5,462 bases of DNA from Oscillospiraceae bacterium (GCA_009776345.1 WRLS01000142.1:1-5462); one strand, 5' to 3'. Counted from the stretch's first letter, positions 1 through 5,226 are shown. Notes: generated by a model not told the origin, from the sequence alone. Numbers and translations are program-made.

Positions 1-85
1 AGATCCATTATATACAACAATAACAATATTTGCGCGGTGGGGGGGGCAATCGCCCGCACACTTTATGAAAAGAACGGCGATAATT

Positions 86-108
86 GGGGGGCGGAAGTTT
101 GCCGCCCC
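86..108. repeat. GC-rich stem-loop repeat at the 3' end of the Gx gene
   Basis: The arms GGGGCGG (88-94) and CCGCCCC (102-108) pair perfectly over 7 bp around a 7-nt loop. On the minus strand the unit reads GTAGGGGCGG then CCGCCCC, the same GTAGGGG lead-in as the hairpins near 1861 and 5413. The TAG of that lead-in is the stop codon of the Gx gene. There is no strong T tract after it on either strand, so it is a poor intrinsic terminator, though it could protect the mRNA 3' end. A second weak GC hairpin (GGGC 44-47 with GCCC 52-55) lies beyond it; positions 1-85 show no gene. Confidence 0.6.
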
Positions 109-674
109 TACATCATATGTTTTGTGTAATGTGACTTGTTTTTTGCCTTGTTGGTCATGTTAAAATCATAAACACGAGTAAACACAGGCAGTAAAATACG
201 CAGGGAAACCCCGGTAACTGTACCCGCCGCAATCCCGGCAATTAAAAGGAACGGGGAATAGTAAAACACAGCGCCGCTCGCCAATATCACCGCCGACGCG
301 GTAAGCTGCCCCAGGTTATGCGCGCACGCCCCGCAAACGCTGACGCAAACATACGACGCCCTATCTCCGAAAATATTCAGCAGCACTACGATAACCAGCA
401 CAGACAAAAGCCCGCCGCACAGGCTGAGAAGCCCGGCAACCGGCCCGCGCATAAATAGCGCCAGCCCCGCCTTCAGCACAGCCGCGAGGGCGGCTTGGCG
501 GCAGCCCGCAAAAAAAAGAAGATACATTACCACGATATTCGCAAGCCCAAGCCGCACACCGGGAGGAAGCCCGGGCAGCGGCGGTATCAGCACATATTCT
601 AAAAAAGACAGCGCGGCGATAAGCGCCGCCATCAGCCCCATAAATGCGGTTCTTTTTATTTTCACGCTGCGCAT
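108..674 (-). CDS. Gx transporter family / heptaprenyl diphosphate synthase component I-like membrane protein
   Basis: This 188-residue protein is almost entirely hydrophobic, with about six membrane segments between residues 10 and 165 and a basic cytoplasmic tail from about 175. It carries two landmarks I associate with the Gx / Hpre_diP_synt_I family (PF07456): PGVRLGLANI at residues 38-47 and AHNLGQL at 118-124. The family is often labelled heptaprenyl diphosphate synthase component I, but it is a small integral membrane protein resembling ECF-type substrate-binding subunits, so transport is more plausible than catalysis; its substrate is unknown. It is the last gene of the hpt - NusG_II - Gx operon. 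The ATG at 674 is preceded by TAGGAG at 681-686, which contains the stop codon of the NusG_II gene, so the two are probably translationally coupled. The TAG stop (108-110) lies at the edge of a GC-rich hairpin repeat. The family call is firm; the function is not. Confidence 0.88.
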   Translation of the reverse strand: MRSVKIKRTAFMGLMAALIAALSFLEYVLIPPLPGLPPGVRLGLANIVVMYLLFFAGCRQAALAAVLKAGLALFMRGPVAGLLSLCGGLLSVLVIVVLLNIFGDRASYVCVSVCGACAHNLGQLTASAVILASGAVFYYSPFLLIAGIAAGTVTGVSLRILLPVFTRVYDFNMTNKAKNKSHYTKHMM

Positions 675-680
675 GGGAAA

Positions 681-686
681 CTCCTA
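681..686 (-). promoter_or_regulatory. Ribosome binding site of the Gx gene, overlapping the upstream stop
   Basis: Read on the minus strand the bases are TAGGAG, ending 6 nt before the ATG at 674. The TAG is the stop codon of the NusG_II gene, so a terminating ribosome sits on the next gene's initiation region. This arrangement supports translational coupling of the pair. Confidence 0.75.
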
Positions 687-1055
687 TACCACCGCATCAA
701 CCCCGCCCGCGCCCTCAACAACCAAAATGACGCCATTGGGCAGGCACGCCGCGGACTGCCCGGGCGTACCGATAAACCCGGTGTCCACGCAAATTTGATC
801 CGGGCAGTCGGACTGCACAAATGCGATGCGGCCGTCCCGCACCTCGAACCGCACCGGCAAATCAGCAAAAGTAAAACTGCGGTTTTCATCCAACGATAAC
901 ATCGCTGCAGTTTCGCGGTTATATATTACACGGCAAACTACGGCGCTTTCCCGCCGGTTTGCCATCGCCGCAATATACACAGCCGCACCGGCCAGTAGAA
1001 TTATAAGTATAATTATATCCGCGCGCTTGATAATCCTGCGGCTGCCGCCTTCCAT
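684..1055 (-). CDS. NusG domain II-containing membrane-anchored protein
   Basis: This 123-residue protein has a short basic N-terminus, one membrane segment at about residues 13-31 and an extracytoplasmic beta-rich domain. The C-terminal half contains SDCPDQICVDTGFI (residues 82-95), then a GQSAACLPNGVILVVEG-like stretch at 99-115. This is the signature of the NusG_II family (PF07009), with cysteines at 84, 89 and 104. Despite its name the family is not the transcription factor NusG; the function is unknown. In Bacillota these proteins commonly sit beside a Gx-family membrane protein, as here, which supports both calls. The frame is open upstream to an ATG at 1130 and another at 1085, but both lie inside the hpt gene. 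I chose the ATG at 1055 because it follows the hpt stop codon by 10 nt and has AAGG overlapping that stop. The ATG at 1085 would add a basic 10-residue extension and cannot be excluded. Confidence 0.85.
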   Translation of the reverse strand: MEGGSRRIIKRADIIILIILLAGAAVYIAAMANRRESAVVCRVIYNRETAAMLSLDENRSFTFADLPVRFEVRDGRIAFVQSDCPDQICVDTGFIGTPGQSAACLPNGVILVVEGAGGVDAVV

Positions 1056-1065
1056 ATGTACTGCC

Positions 1066-1413
1066 TTATTGCGCTTTATAAGCATTGACCGCCGCGATTG
1101 TTTCTTCCCGGGAAGCGCGCATGGCTTCAAAAAGCCCGTCGTCCTTCATCCCGGCTTTCAGCGACGCCTCCAGCTCTGCCGCCGCGCCGCACAGCGATTT
1201 CATCGACAAATTCGCACACGCGCCCTTAATTGCGTGTGCGGCATTCGCGGCTTCGCCAAGGTCATCTTTTTCCCGGGAATCACACAGCTTCATCCAATTT
1301 TGGTCAGCCAGAAATTTATCCAGAAGCAGGGAATACAGCGCCTTGTTTGAGCTTATGCGGGCAAGCCCGTCTGCAATATCAAGGTAGGCCAAGCCTTTAT
1401 CATCAGTGTTCAT
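1066..1413 (-). CDS. Orphan Hpt domain phosphotransfer protein
   Basis: The 115-residue product is a stand-alone histidine phosphotransfer (Hpt, PF01627) protein. The motif AAHAIKGACANLSMKSL around residues 58-74 contains the HxxKG core; His60 is the expected phospho-acceptor. Upstream helices (about residues 9-53) and the downstream helix (about 75-88, with AAAELE) fit the four-helix Hpt bundle, and the length equals a single domain with nothing fused to it. Such proteins relay phosphate between the receiver domain of a hybrid histidine kinase and a response regulator in the cytoplasm. No kinase or regulator gene is in the window, so the partners are unknown. The ATG at 1413 is preceded by AGGAAAGGGAA at a suitable distance. 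It is the first gene of the operon with the NusG_II and Gx genes; a functional link between phosphorelay and those membrane proteins is only implied by position. Confidence 0.9.
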   Translation of the reverse strand: MNTDDKGLAYLDIADGLARISSNKALYSLLLDKFLADQNWMKLCDSREKDDLGEAANAAHAIKGACANLSMKSLCGAAAELEASLKAGMKDDGLFEAMRASREETIAAVNAYKAQ

Positions 1414-1450
1414 ATATATTTCCCTTTCCTAGTTGATGTCAGTAATACTA

Positions 1451-1479
1451 ATAATACCACTAGGCTACAGGAAAATCAA
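1451..1479 (-). promoter_or_regulatory. Putative sigma-A promoter of the hpt operon
   Basis: On the minus strand TTGATT (1474-1479) is followed after exactly 17 nt by TATTAT (1451-1456), a 4/6 and a 5/6 match to the housekeeping consensus. Transcription would begin near 1444, about 30 nt before the hpt ATG. The -35 box overlaps the last codons of the small upstream gene (stop at 1465-1467), so hpt could be expressed independently of it. Confidence 0.5.
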
Positions 1480-1720
1480 GAGGGAAAGCGCGACCCCCGC
1501 CCCCGCCAGCGCAGACGCCAATATAGTGAGGATAATCGGCAAATGCCCATATCCCAAAAGCCCGCGGCGGTATCTGAGCCCGGCGAGGTAGCCCTTGCCT
1601 TTTGCGCTCAAGTCGCCGTTATCGCGGCCGCTGCGGATAAAAAGTATCGCGCGCTCAAAGAATTCGTTGCCGGTATCGGAAATTTCGATGATATTTTTAT
1701 TTACGCCTTTAATTGTTCAT
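1465..1720 (-). pseudogene. Small tail-anchored membrane protein gene with a +1 disruption next to its ATG (or a non-standard start)
   Basis: A minus-strand frame is open for 83 codons, from just after a TGA at 1717-1719 to TAG at 1465-1467. It has protein-like content: an N-terminal part with IIEISDTGNEFFERAILFIR, a central basic, glycine-rich part with GLRYRRGLLGYG, and a C-terminal hydrophobic helix of about 24 residues (from LPIILTILASALAG to LLIFL). The frame has no ATG, GTG or TTG before its middle, and two TGA codons precede it. However, an ATG at 1718-1720 lies one frame off: removing one T from the AATT at 1711-1714 would give an intact protein of about 84 residues beginning MNNKGVNKN. 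So this is either a recent frameshift, a sequence error, or a gene using ATT (1711-1713). The upstream ribosome site is weak (GGGG at 1725-1728) and I see no clear promoter. I do not recognise the family with certainty. It lies on the same strand as hpt, 51 nt upstream. Confidence 0.55.
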
Positions 1721-1789
1721 CACGCCCCGTATATCTTTGCCATTAGTATTAACAAATATTGCATCATAATTCATAATATTAACCGGAAA
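1721..1789. other. AT-rich intergenic stretch, first part of a 358-bp gene-free region
   Basis: Positions 1721-2078 contain no supportable gene. This first part is AT-rich and includes AACAAATATTGCATCATA (1751-1768), a degenerate match to the AACAATATTGCATCGTA linker of the adjacent composite repeat. Short TATGAT and TAATAT words occur on the minus strand, but none has a good -35 partner. The rest of the gap is repeats (1790-1996) followed by the promoter of the radical SAM gene. Confidence 0.5.
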
Positions 1790-1887
1790 CCTGCGCGATG
1801 CGCTGTAGGGGACGCACACCGGGCGTCCCGAAATTACCAATAAATCAACAATATTGCATCGTAGGGGCGGGCTTCCATGCCCGCCCG
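1790..1887. repeat. Composite palindromic repeat, copy A
   Basis: Modules in order: CCTGCGC, a 3-nt spacer and GCGC (1790-1803); TGTAGGG; a hairpin with arms GGGACGC (1809-1815) and GCGTCCC (1823-1829); an AT-rich 30-nt linker (1831-1860) ending ACAATATTGCATC; then GTAGGGGCGGG opening a second hairpin with arms GGGCGGGC (1865-1872) and GCCCGCCC (1879-1886), loop TTCCAT. The same modules in the same order form copy B at 5340-5436, and the two linkers match at 28 of 30 positions. This looks like an interspersed non-coding element of the REP or MITE type. No transposase is present in the window. Confidence 0.8.
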
Positions 1888-1911
1888 TTTACAGGCAAAC
1901 CGAATATTCGC

Positions 1912-1933
1912 GGTCGGGGATGGAACCCCGACC
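1912..1933. repeat. Inverted single hairpin unit of the GTAGGG repeat family
   Basis: The arms GGTCGGGG (1912-1919) and CCCCGACC (1926-1933) pair perfectly over 8 bp. Read on the minus strand it is preceded by TAGGG and has loop TTCCAT, so it belongs to the same family as the 1865-1886 and 5359-5380 hairpins but points the other way. With copy A it makes a head-to-head pair separated by about 25 nt. Confidence 0.7.
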
Positions 1934-1937
1934 CTAC

Positions 1938-1968
1938 CCTAAAACCTATATCCTAAAACCTAAATCCT
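1938..1968. repeat. Heptanucleotide array CCTNNNN
   Basis: Four contiguous 7-nt units, CCTAAAA, CCTATAT, CCTAAAA and CCTAAAT, are followed by CCT, which runs directly into GCGC and the palindrome at 1969. A similar CCT-heptad array precedes GCGC at 5319-5346. The period is exact and there is no reading frame, so it is a non-coding repeat module. Confidence 0.7.
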
Positions 1969-1996
1969 GCGCAGCGGCGCAGCTGCGCCGCCGCGC
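1969..1996. repeat. 28-bp GC-rich palindrome without loop, upstream of the radical SAM promoter
   Basis: The two 14-nt halves meet between 1982 and 1983, with core GGCGCAGCTGCGCC; 13 of 14 pairs are complementary, the single mismatch being 1973 against 1992. It follows CCT, so it occupies the CCTGCGC module position of the composite repeat. It ends 16 nt before the -35 box at 2013. It could form a cruciform or act as a protein-binding site, or simply be another repeat variant. Confidence 0.6.
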
Positions 1997-2012
1997 CCCG
2001 CCAAACTAATGT

Positions 2013-2041
2013 TTGACAATTACGCAATATTATGTTATGAT
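2013..2041 (+). promoter_or_regulatory. Strong sigma-A promoter of the radical SAM gene
   Basis: A perfect -35 box TTGACA (2013-2018) is followed after exactly 17 nt by TATGAT (2036-2041), a 5/6 match to TATAAT. Transcription should begin near 2048. Because the -10 box contains the ATG codons at 2037 and 2040, those cannot be the translation start of this transcript. This places the start downstream, at the GTG at 2079. Confidence 0.75.
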
Positions 2042-2078
2042 GGAAACAGAACAAACAACCGGACCGGGGGGGCAAACC

Positions 2079-3407
2079 GTGGAGCTTACCCAGAAGCTGG
2101 ATATTCTGGCGGACAGCGCGAAATATGACGCCGCGTGTACATCCTCCGGGGCGGGGCGCGCGGGGGAGAAGGGCAAGCTCGGCAATGCGGTTTTGGGCGG
2201 CATCTGCCATTCCTTTTCCGCGGACGGGCGTTGTATCAGCCTGCTGAAGGTGCTGATGAGCAACTACTGCGTCTATGACTGCCAATACTGCATCAACCGC
2301 CGCTCAAACGACGTGCCCAGGGCGGCGTTTACGCCGGACGAGCTGGCGGAGCTGACAATAGGGTTTTACCGCAGGAATTATATAGAAGGCTTGTTCCTGA
2401 GCAGCGGCGTGATGAAAAACCCCGACTACACAATGGAGCTTATGTGCGGCGCGCTCGGCTTAATCAGGAATAAATACGGCTTTAACGGCTATATCCACAT
2501 GAAAGTGATACCGGGCGCGTCGCCGGGGCTGATTGCGCTGGCGGGGACGCTTGCCGACCGCATCAGCGTGAATATGGAGCTTCCCAGCGAAAAAAGCCTT
2601 GCTCTCTTCGCGCCGGATAAAGACCGCAAGGCGATATTCCGCCCGATGCGCCAAATACGCGACGGCATAACGGAAAACACAAAGGACCTTACTGTATACA
2701 AACGCGCGCCGACCTTCGCGGGGGCAGGGCAAGCCACGCAGGTTATCATCGGCGCAACCCCGGATACAGACCTGCAAATCATGCGGATGGCGCAGGGGCT
2801 TTACCGCAAATACAAACTGCGGCGCGTGTTTTATTCGGCATATGTCCCCGTTGGCACAAACGCGCTGCTGCCTAAGGCAAGCGAACAGGCAGTGCCGCTT
2901 TTGCGCGAACACAGGCTTTATCAGTCAGATTTTCTCATACGTTTTTACGGCTTTGACGCGAACGAGATACTCACAGAGCAAAACCCGAACCTCGACCCGC
3001 TGCTTGACCCTAAGTGCAGCTGGGCGCTTAATAACCTAAATTTCTTCCCCGTGGAAATCAACACCGCCGACCGGGATGAGCTTCTGCGCGTACCCGGGAT
3101 CGGCCCGAGGAGCGCGGATAAAATCGTAACGGCGCGCAAAATGGCGGGCCTGGATTTTGAGCAGCTGAAAAAACTGAGGGTAGTTTTGCGGCGGGCGGCA
3201 TATTTTATCACCTGCCGCGGGAAGTATATGCCGGGCGTGAAATTCGACCCCGGTTTTATCTACCACAACCTAATCGCGGATACAAGGCGCAACCCCGGCG
3301 CACTGCCATTCGGCGCGGGCGGCGAGCAGCTTTCGATGTTCCCGCAGGCGAGGTTTTTCCCGGAGCAGGAGGGGATGGATATACCGCGGCTGTCATCGGG
3401 GGATTAG
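2079..3407 (+). CDS. Putative DNA modification/repair radical SAM protein with C-terminal helix-hairpin-helix
   Basis: From the GTG at 2079 the product has 442 residues. The 4Fe-4S/SAM motif CxxxCxxC is at Cys64, Cys68 and Cys71 (NYCVYDCQYC), and LFLSSG (105-110) probably contacts SAM. A barrel follows, then a helix-hairpin-helix DNA-binding motif at about 326-353 with the VPGIG turn (338-342). The architecture matches the family annotated as putative DNA modification/repair radical SAM protein (TIGR03916), often linked to a uracil-DNA glycosylase-like partner; the reaction is unknown. The tail contains QLSMF (417-421), resembling a sliding-clamp motif. The frame is open upstream to 2013, but a promoter covers 2013-2041. 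The GTG follows a G-run (2066-2072) by 6 nt and gives an N-terminus, MELTQKLDILADSAKYDA, that begins directly at the conserved family region. The usual partner gene is not adjacent; an unrelated-looking gene follows after 48 nt. Confidence 0.88.
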   Translation: MELTQKLDILADSAKYDAACTSSGAGRAGEKGKLGNAVLGGICHSFSADGRCISLLKVLMSNYCVYDCQYCINRRSNDVPRAAFTPDELAELTIGFYRRNYIEGLFLSSGVMKNPDYTMELMCGALGLIRNKYGFNGYIHMKVIPGASPGLIALAGTLADRISVNMELPSEKSLALFAPDKDRKAIFRPMRQIRDGITENTKDLTVYKRAPTFAGAGQATQVIIGATPDTDLQIMRMAQGLYRKYKLRRVFYSAYVPVGTNALLPKASEQAVPLLREHRLYQSDFLIRFYGFDANEILTEQNPNLDPLLDPKCSWALNNLNFFPVEINTADRDELLRVPGIGPRSADKIVTARKMAGLDFEQLKKLRVVLRRAAYFITCRGKYMPGVKFDPGFIYHNLIADTRRNPGALPFGAGGEQLSMFPQARFFPEQEGMDIPRLSSGD

Positions 3408-3443
3408 GGGCATTAGGGTGTAACGTATATTGTTTATATTATC

Positions 3444-3450
3444 GGAGGGG
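3444..3450 (+). promoter_or_regulatory. Ribosome binding site deciding the start of the 194-residue protein
   Basis: GGAGGGG lies 5 nt before the ATG at 3456, an ideal distance. An in-frame TTG at 3453 would leave only 2 nt, so the ATG is preferred. Confidence 0.8.
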
Positions 3451-3455
3451 TATTG

Positions 3456-4040
3456 ATGGCAGCATATGAGCTAATGATTGAAACGAATCGCCGCCTTATA
3501 GCCGGCGAGCTGTTAACCGATGCAGAGAAAAAAGAAATTGTCAGCCGGTTTCTTAACGCGGCAAATTTCCCAAAACAAGCTATCTGTTATGGTGTAGAGC
3601 CTATTTCAAAAGCGCGTCGGCCTTTGTTTTTTTTGCCGCCGCAAAATGGCGGAAAAAAACTAAAAACGGTCATGGGGCAAATGCCAAAAACACATATCCT
3701 AAACGGAAATATGTACGAATTAGAAATTCTGCGATTATTATTACTTTTTGCCCCGGACGACCCTATGGTTATTGAAATGACGGCGCAAACCCTGAACCGT
3801 CTGAAATCTACTTGTTTCGGCTATTATGGCTGTTCGGTCGGAGAGTGTTTTGATGCCGCTTTGGTGGTCCTGAGATTTTTAATTGTTGCTGCACCTGACG
3901 AAACAGTGTGGATAAAGAAAATTATTGATATGTACTATAACTATAAGACTGAAAAAAAGCGCGTTAAAGCAGTTGACAGTTATTTTAGGCTTTGCCTGTC
4001 TGAATTGACGGGCGAGCTTGCAGACCGAGGCGCCTCATGA
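3456..4040 (+). CDS. Hypothetical alpha-helical protein with an internal repeat and a cysteine cluster
   Basis: I do not recognise this 194-residue protein. It has no signal peptide or clear membrane segment and is predicted mainly alpha-helical. Two stretches resemble each other with a 47-residue offset: ILRLLLLFAPDDPMVI from residue 91 and VLRFLIVAAPDETVWI from 138, suggesting a pair of helical-hairpin repeats. Between them is a cysteine cluster, Cys120, Cys126 and Cys131, in TCFGYYGCSVGEC. The gene begins 48 nt after the radical SAM gene on the same strand and may share its transcript. It does not look like the DNA metabolism protein usually paired with that family. Its base composition is visibly poorer in GC (44 of 120 bases at 3661-3780, against 41 of 60 at 2521-2580 in the radical SAM gene), which hints at a different origin. 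The ATG at 3456 is set by GGAGGGG. A strong stem-loop follows the stop. Confidence 0.8.
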   Translation: MAAYELMIETNRRLIAGELLTDAEKKEIVSRFLNAANFPKQAICYGVEPISKARRPLFFLPPQNGGKKLKTVMGQMPKTHILNGNMYELEILRLLLLFAPDDPMVIEMTAQTLNRLKSTCFGYYGCSVGECFDAALVVLRFLIVAAPDETVWIKKIIDMYYNYKTEKKRVKAVDSYFRLCLSELTGELADRGAS

Positions 4041-4091
4041 AACACACAACTAAATTTGCCGGGCATCACATTTATGCGATTGATGTAAACC

Positions 4092-4128
4092 GCGCCCCTT
4101 TCAGCATACCGTCCGCTGAAAGGGGCGC
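4092..4128. terminator. Stem-loop terminator between convergent genes
   Basis: The arms GCGCCCCTTTCAGC (4092-4105) and GCTGAAAGGGGCGC (4115-4128) form a perfect 14-bp stem with a 9-nt loop. It lies between the stop codons of the plus-strand hypothetical gene (4040) and minus-strand gapA (4162). On the plus strand it is followed by ATTTATTCTATT, a T-rich but interrupted tract; on the minus strand the following GGTTTACATC is weaker. It probably ends transcription from both sides, more efficiently in the plus direction. Confidence 0.85.
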
Positions 4129-4161
4129 ATTTATTCTATTACGAAAAATAAAATACCGGGG

Positions 4162-5172
4162 TTATTTCACGCCATCCATATGCTTGATGAGGTCAAGCAC
4201 TTTGTTACTGTAGCCCCACTCATTGTCGTACCAGCTTACAAGCTTTACGAATGTGTCGGTGAGGGCGATGCCGGCCTTCGCGTCAAACACGGATGTGAGC
4301 GGGCAGCCGATGAAGTCGCTGGAAACAACCTCGTCCTCGGTATAACCCAAAATGCCCTTGAGCGCGCCTTCGGACGCTTCTTTGAGCGTGGCGCATATTT
4401 CTTTGTAAGACGCGGGCTTTGCAAGGTTGACGGTCAAGTCGACAACAGACACATTGAGCGTCGGCACGCGGAAAGCCATGCCGGTCAGCTTGCCTTTAAG
4501 CTCCGGGATGACAACTCCGACAGCTTTTGCCGCGCCCGTACTGGATGGGATGATATTCCCGGCAGCCGCGCGCCCGCCGCGCCAGTCTTTGTTGGAAGGC
4601 GAATCCACTGTTTTTTGTGTGCCGGTGGTGGCGTGTACGGTGGTCATAAGGCCGTCCACGATGCCGTATTTATCATTGATGACCTTTGCCAGCGGGGCAA
4701 GGCAGTTTGTTGTGCAAGACGCGTTGGATACAAAATCCATGTCCGGTGTGTAGGTGTCCAGGTTCACGCCGCAGACGAACATAGGCGTATCGTCTTTAGA
4801 AGGGCCGGTGTATACAACTTTTTTCGCGCCGCCGTCCAAATGTGCCTTGGCGGCTTCCTTTGTGTAGAAAATTCCGGTTGCGTCCACGACATAATCGACG
4901 CCGATTTCGCCCCAGGGTATTTCGGCGGGTTTCATCTTAGCGTAGAATTTGATCTCCTTGCCGTCTACGATAATCGCGCTGTCACTAAAACCAACCTCGC
5001 CGCAATAGCGCCCGTGGACAGTGTCATACTTCAGCATATAGGCGCAGTAGTCCGGCGTCATGAATGGGTCGTTGATCCCCACAATGTCATAGGCCCCGGG
5101 TTGTTCGAGCGCCGCGCGGAATACCAGCCTGCCGATGCGGCCAAAGCCGTTGATGCCGATTTTGATTGCCAA
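4162..5172 (-). CDS. gapA: Type I glyceraldehyde-3-phosphate dehydrogenase (glycolytic)
   Basis: The 336-residue product converts glyceraldehyde 3-phosphate, NAD and phosphate to 1,3-bisphosphoglycerate in the cytoplasm. The Rossmann motif is INGFGRIG (residues 7-14), and Asp35 in INDPF is placed to bind NAD rather than NADP. The active site SNASCTTNC puts the catalytic cysteine at 153, the general-base histidine is His180 in TVHATTGTQKT, and WYDNEWGYSNKV lies near the end. The segment DWRGGRAAAGNIIPSSTGAA resembles the E. coli GapA class more closely than the Bacillus GapA class. The length is normal and no key residue is missing. Longer in-frame starts exist (ATG 5181, ATG 5238), but I prefer TTG at 5172: it yields MAIKIGINGFGRIG, the usual N-terminus, and lies 9 nt from GAGAGG, whereas the ATG at 5181 directly abuts that site. 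The gene appears monocistronic, with its own promoter and the stem-loop at 4092-4128 downstream. Confidence 0.97.
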   Translation of the reverse strand: MAIKIGINGFGRIGRLVFRAALEQPGAYDIVGINDPFMTPDYCAYMLKYDTVHGRYCGEVGFSDSAIIVDGKEIKFYAKMKPAEIPWGEIGVDYVVDATGIFYTKEAAKAHLDGGAKKVVYTGPSKDDTPMFVCGVNLDTYTPDMDFVSNASCTTNCLAPLAKVINDKYGIVDGLMTTVHATTGTQKTVDSPSNKDWRGGRAAAGNIIPSSTGAAKAVGVVIPELKGKLTGMAFRVPTLNVSVVDLTVNLAKPASYKEICATLKEASEGALKGILGYTEDEVVSSDFIGCPLTSVFDAKAGIALTDTFVKLVSWYDNEWGYSNKVLDLIKHMDGVK

Positions 5173-5181
5173 TGTAATCAT

Positions 5182-5187
5182 CCTCTC
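5182..5187 (-). promoter_or_regulatory. Ribosome binding site that selects the TTG start of gapA
   Basis: On the minus strand GAGAGG ends 9 nt before the TTG at 5172 and 0 nt before the ATG at 5181. Only the TTG is at a workable distance, which argues for a TTG start despite the nearby ATG. Confidence 0.65.
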
Positions 5188-5202
5188 AAGTTTTGTTTGA
5201 CT

Positions 5203-5216
5203 CACTTTTTGAAGTG
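5203..5216 (-). other. Small hairpin in the gapA leader
   Basis: CACTT (5203-5207) and AAGTG (5212-5216) form a 5-bp stem with a 4-nt loop, just after the predicted transcription start near 5220. It might stabilise the 5' end of the message. The leader, about 48 nt, is too short for a riboswitch. Confidence 0.35.
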
Positions 5217-5226
5217 GAATGAATAT

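Noticed and set aside
7..12. Minus-strand TATAAT near the left edge
   Set aside because: The word is perfect, but at 16-18 nt upstream there is no -35-like hexamer (GCGCAA or similar), and no gene is visible to its left in the window.
64..135. Short plus-strand frame starting ATGAAAAGAACGGCG
   Set aside because: It is very short, has no ribosome site, and crosses the hairpin repeat and the antisense end of the Gx gene.
1543..1843. Plus-strand open frames of 67 and 82 codons
   Set aside because: They lie opposite the small tail-anchored protein frame and run into the intergenic repeat. They lack ribosome sites and protein-like composition.
1790..1996. CRISPR array or tandem tRNA-like structures in the repeat region
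   Set aside because: The palindromes are not separated by constant-length unique spacers, repeats are not identical, and no tRNA arms or cas genes are present.
3412..3442. Possible promoter before the 194-residue gene (TTAGGG, 18 nt, TATTAT)
   Set aside because: The -35 is poor and transcription would begin inside the ribosome binding site at 3444-3450, leaving no usable leader. Read-through from the radical SAM promoter is more likely.
5172..5220. Riboswitch or leader peptide upstream of gapA
   Set aside because: The leader is only about 48 nt with one 5-bp hairpin, too small for known riboswitch classes, and it has no terminator-like element.
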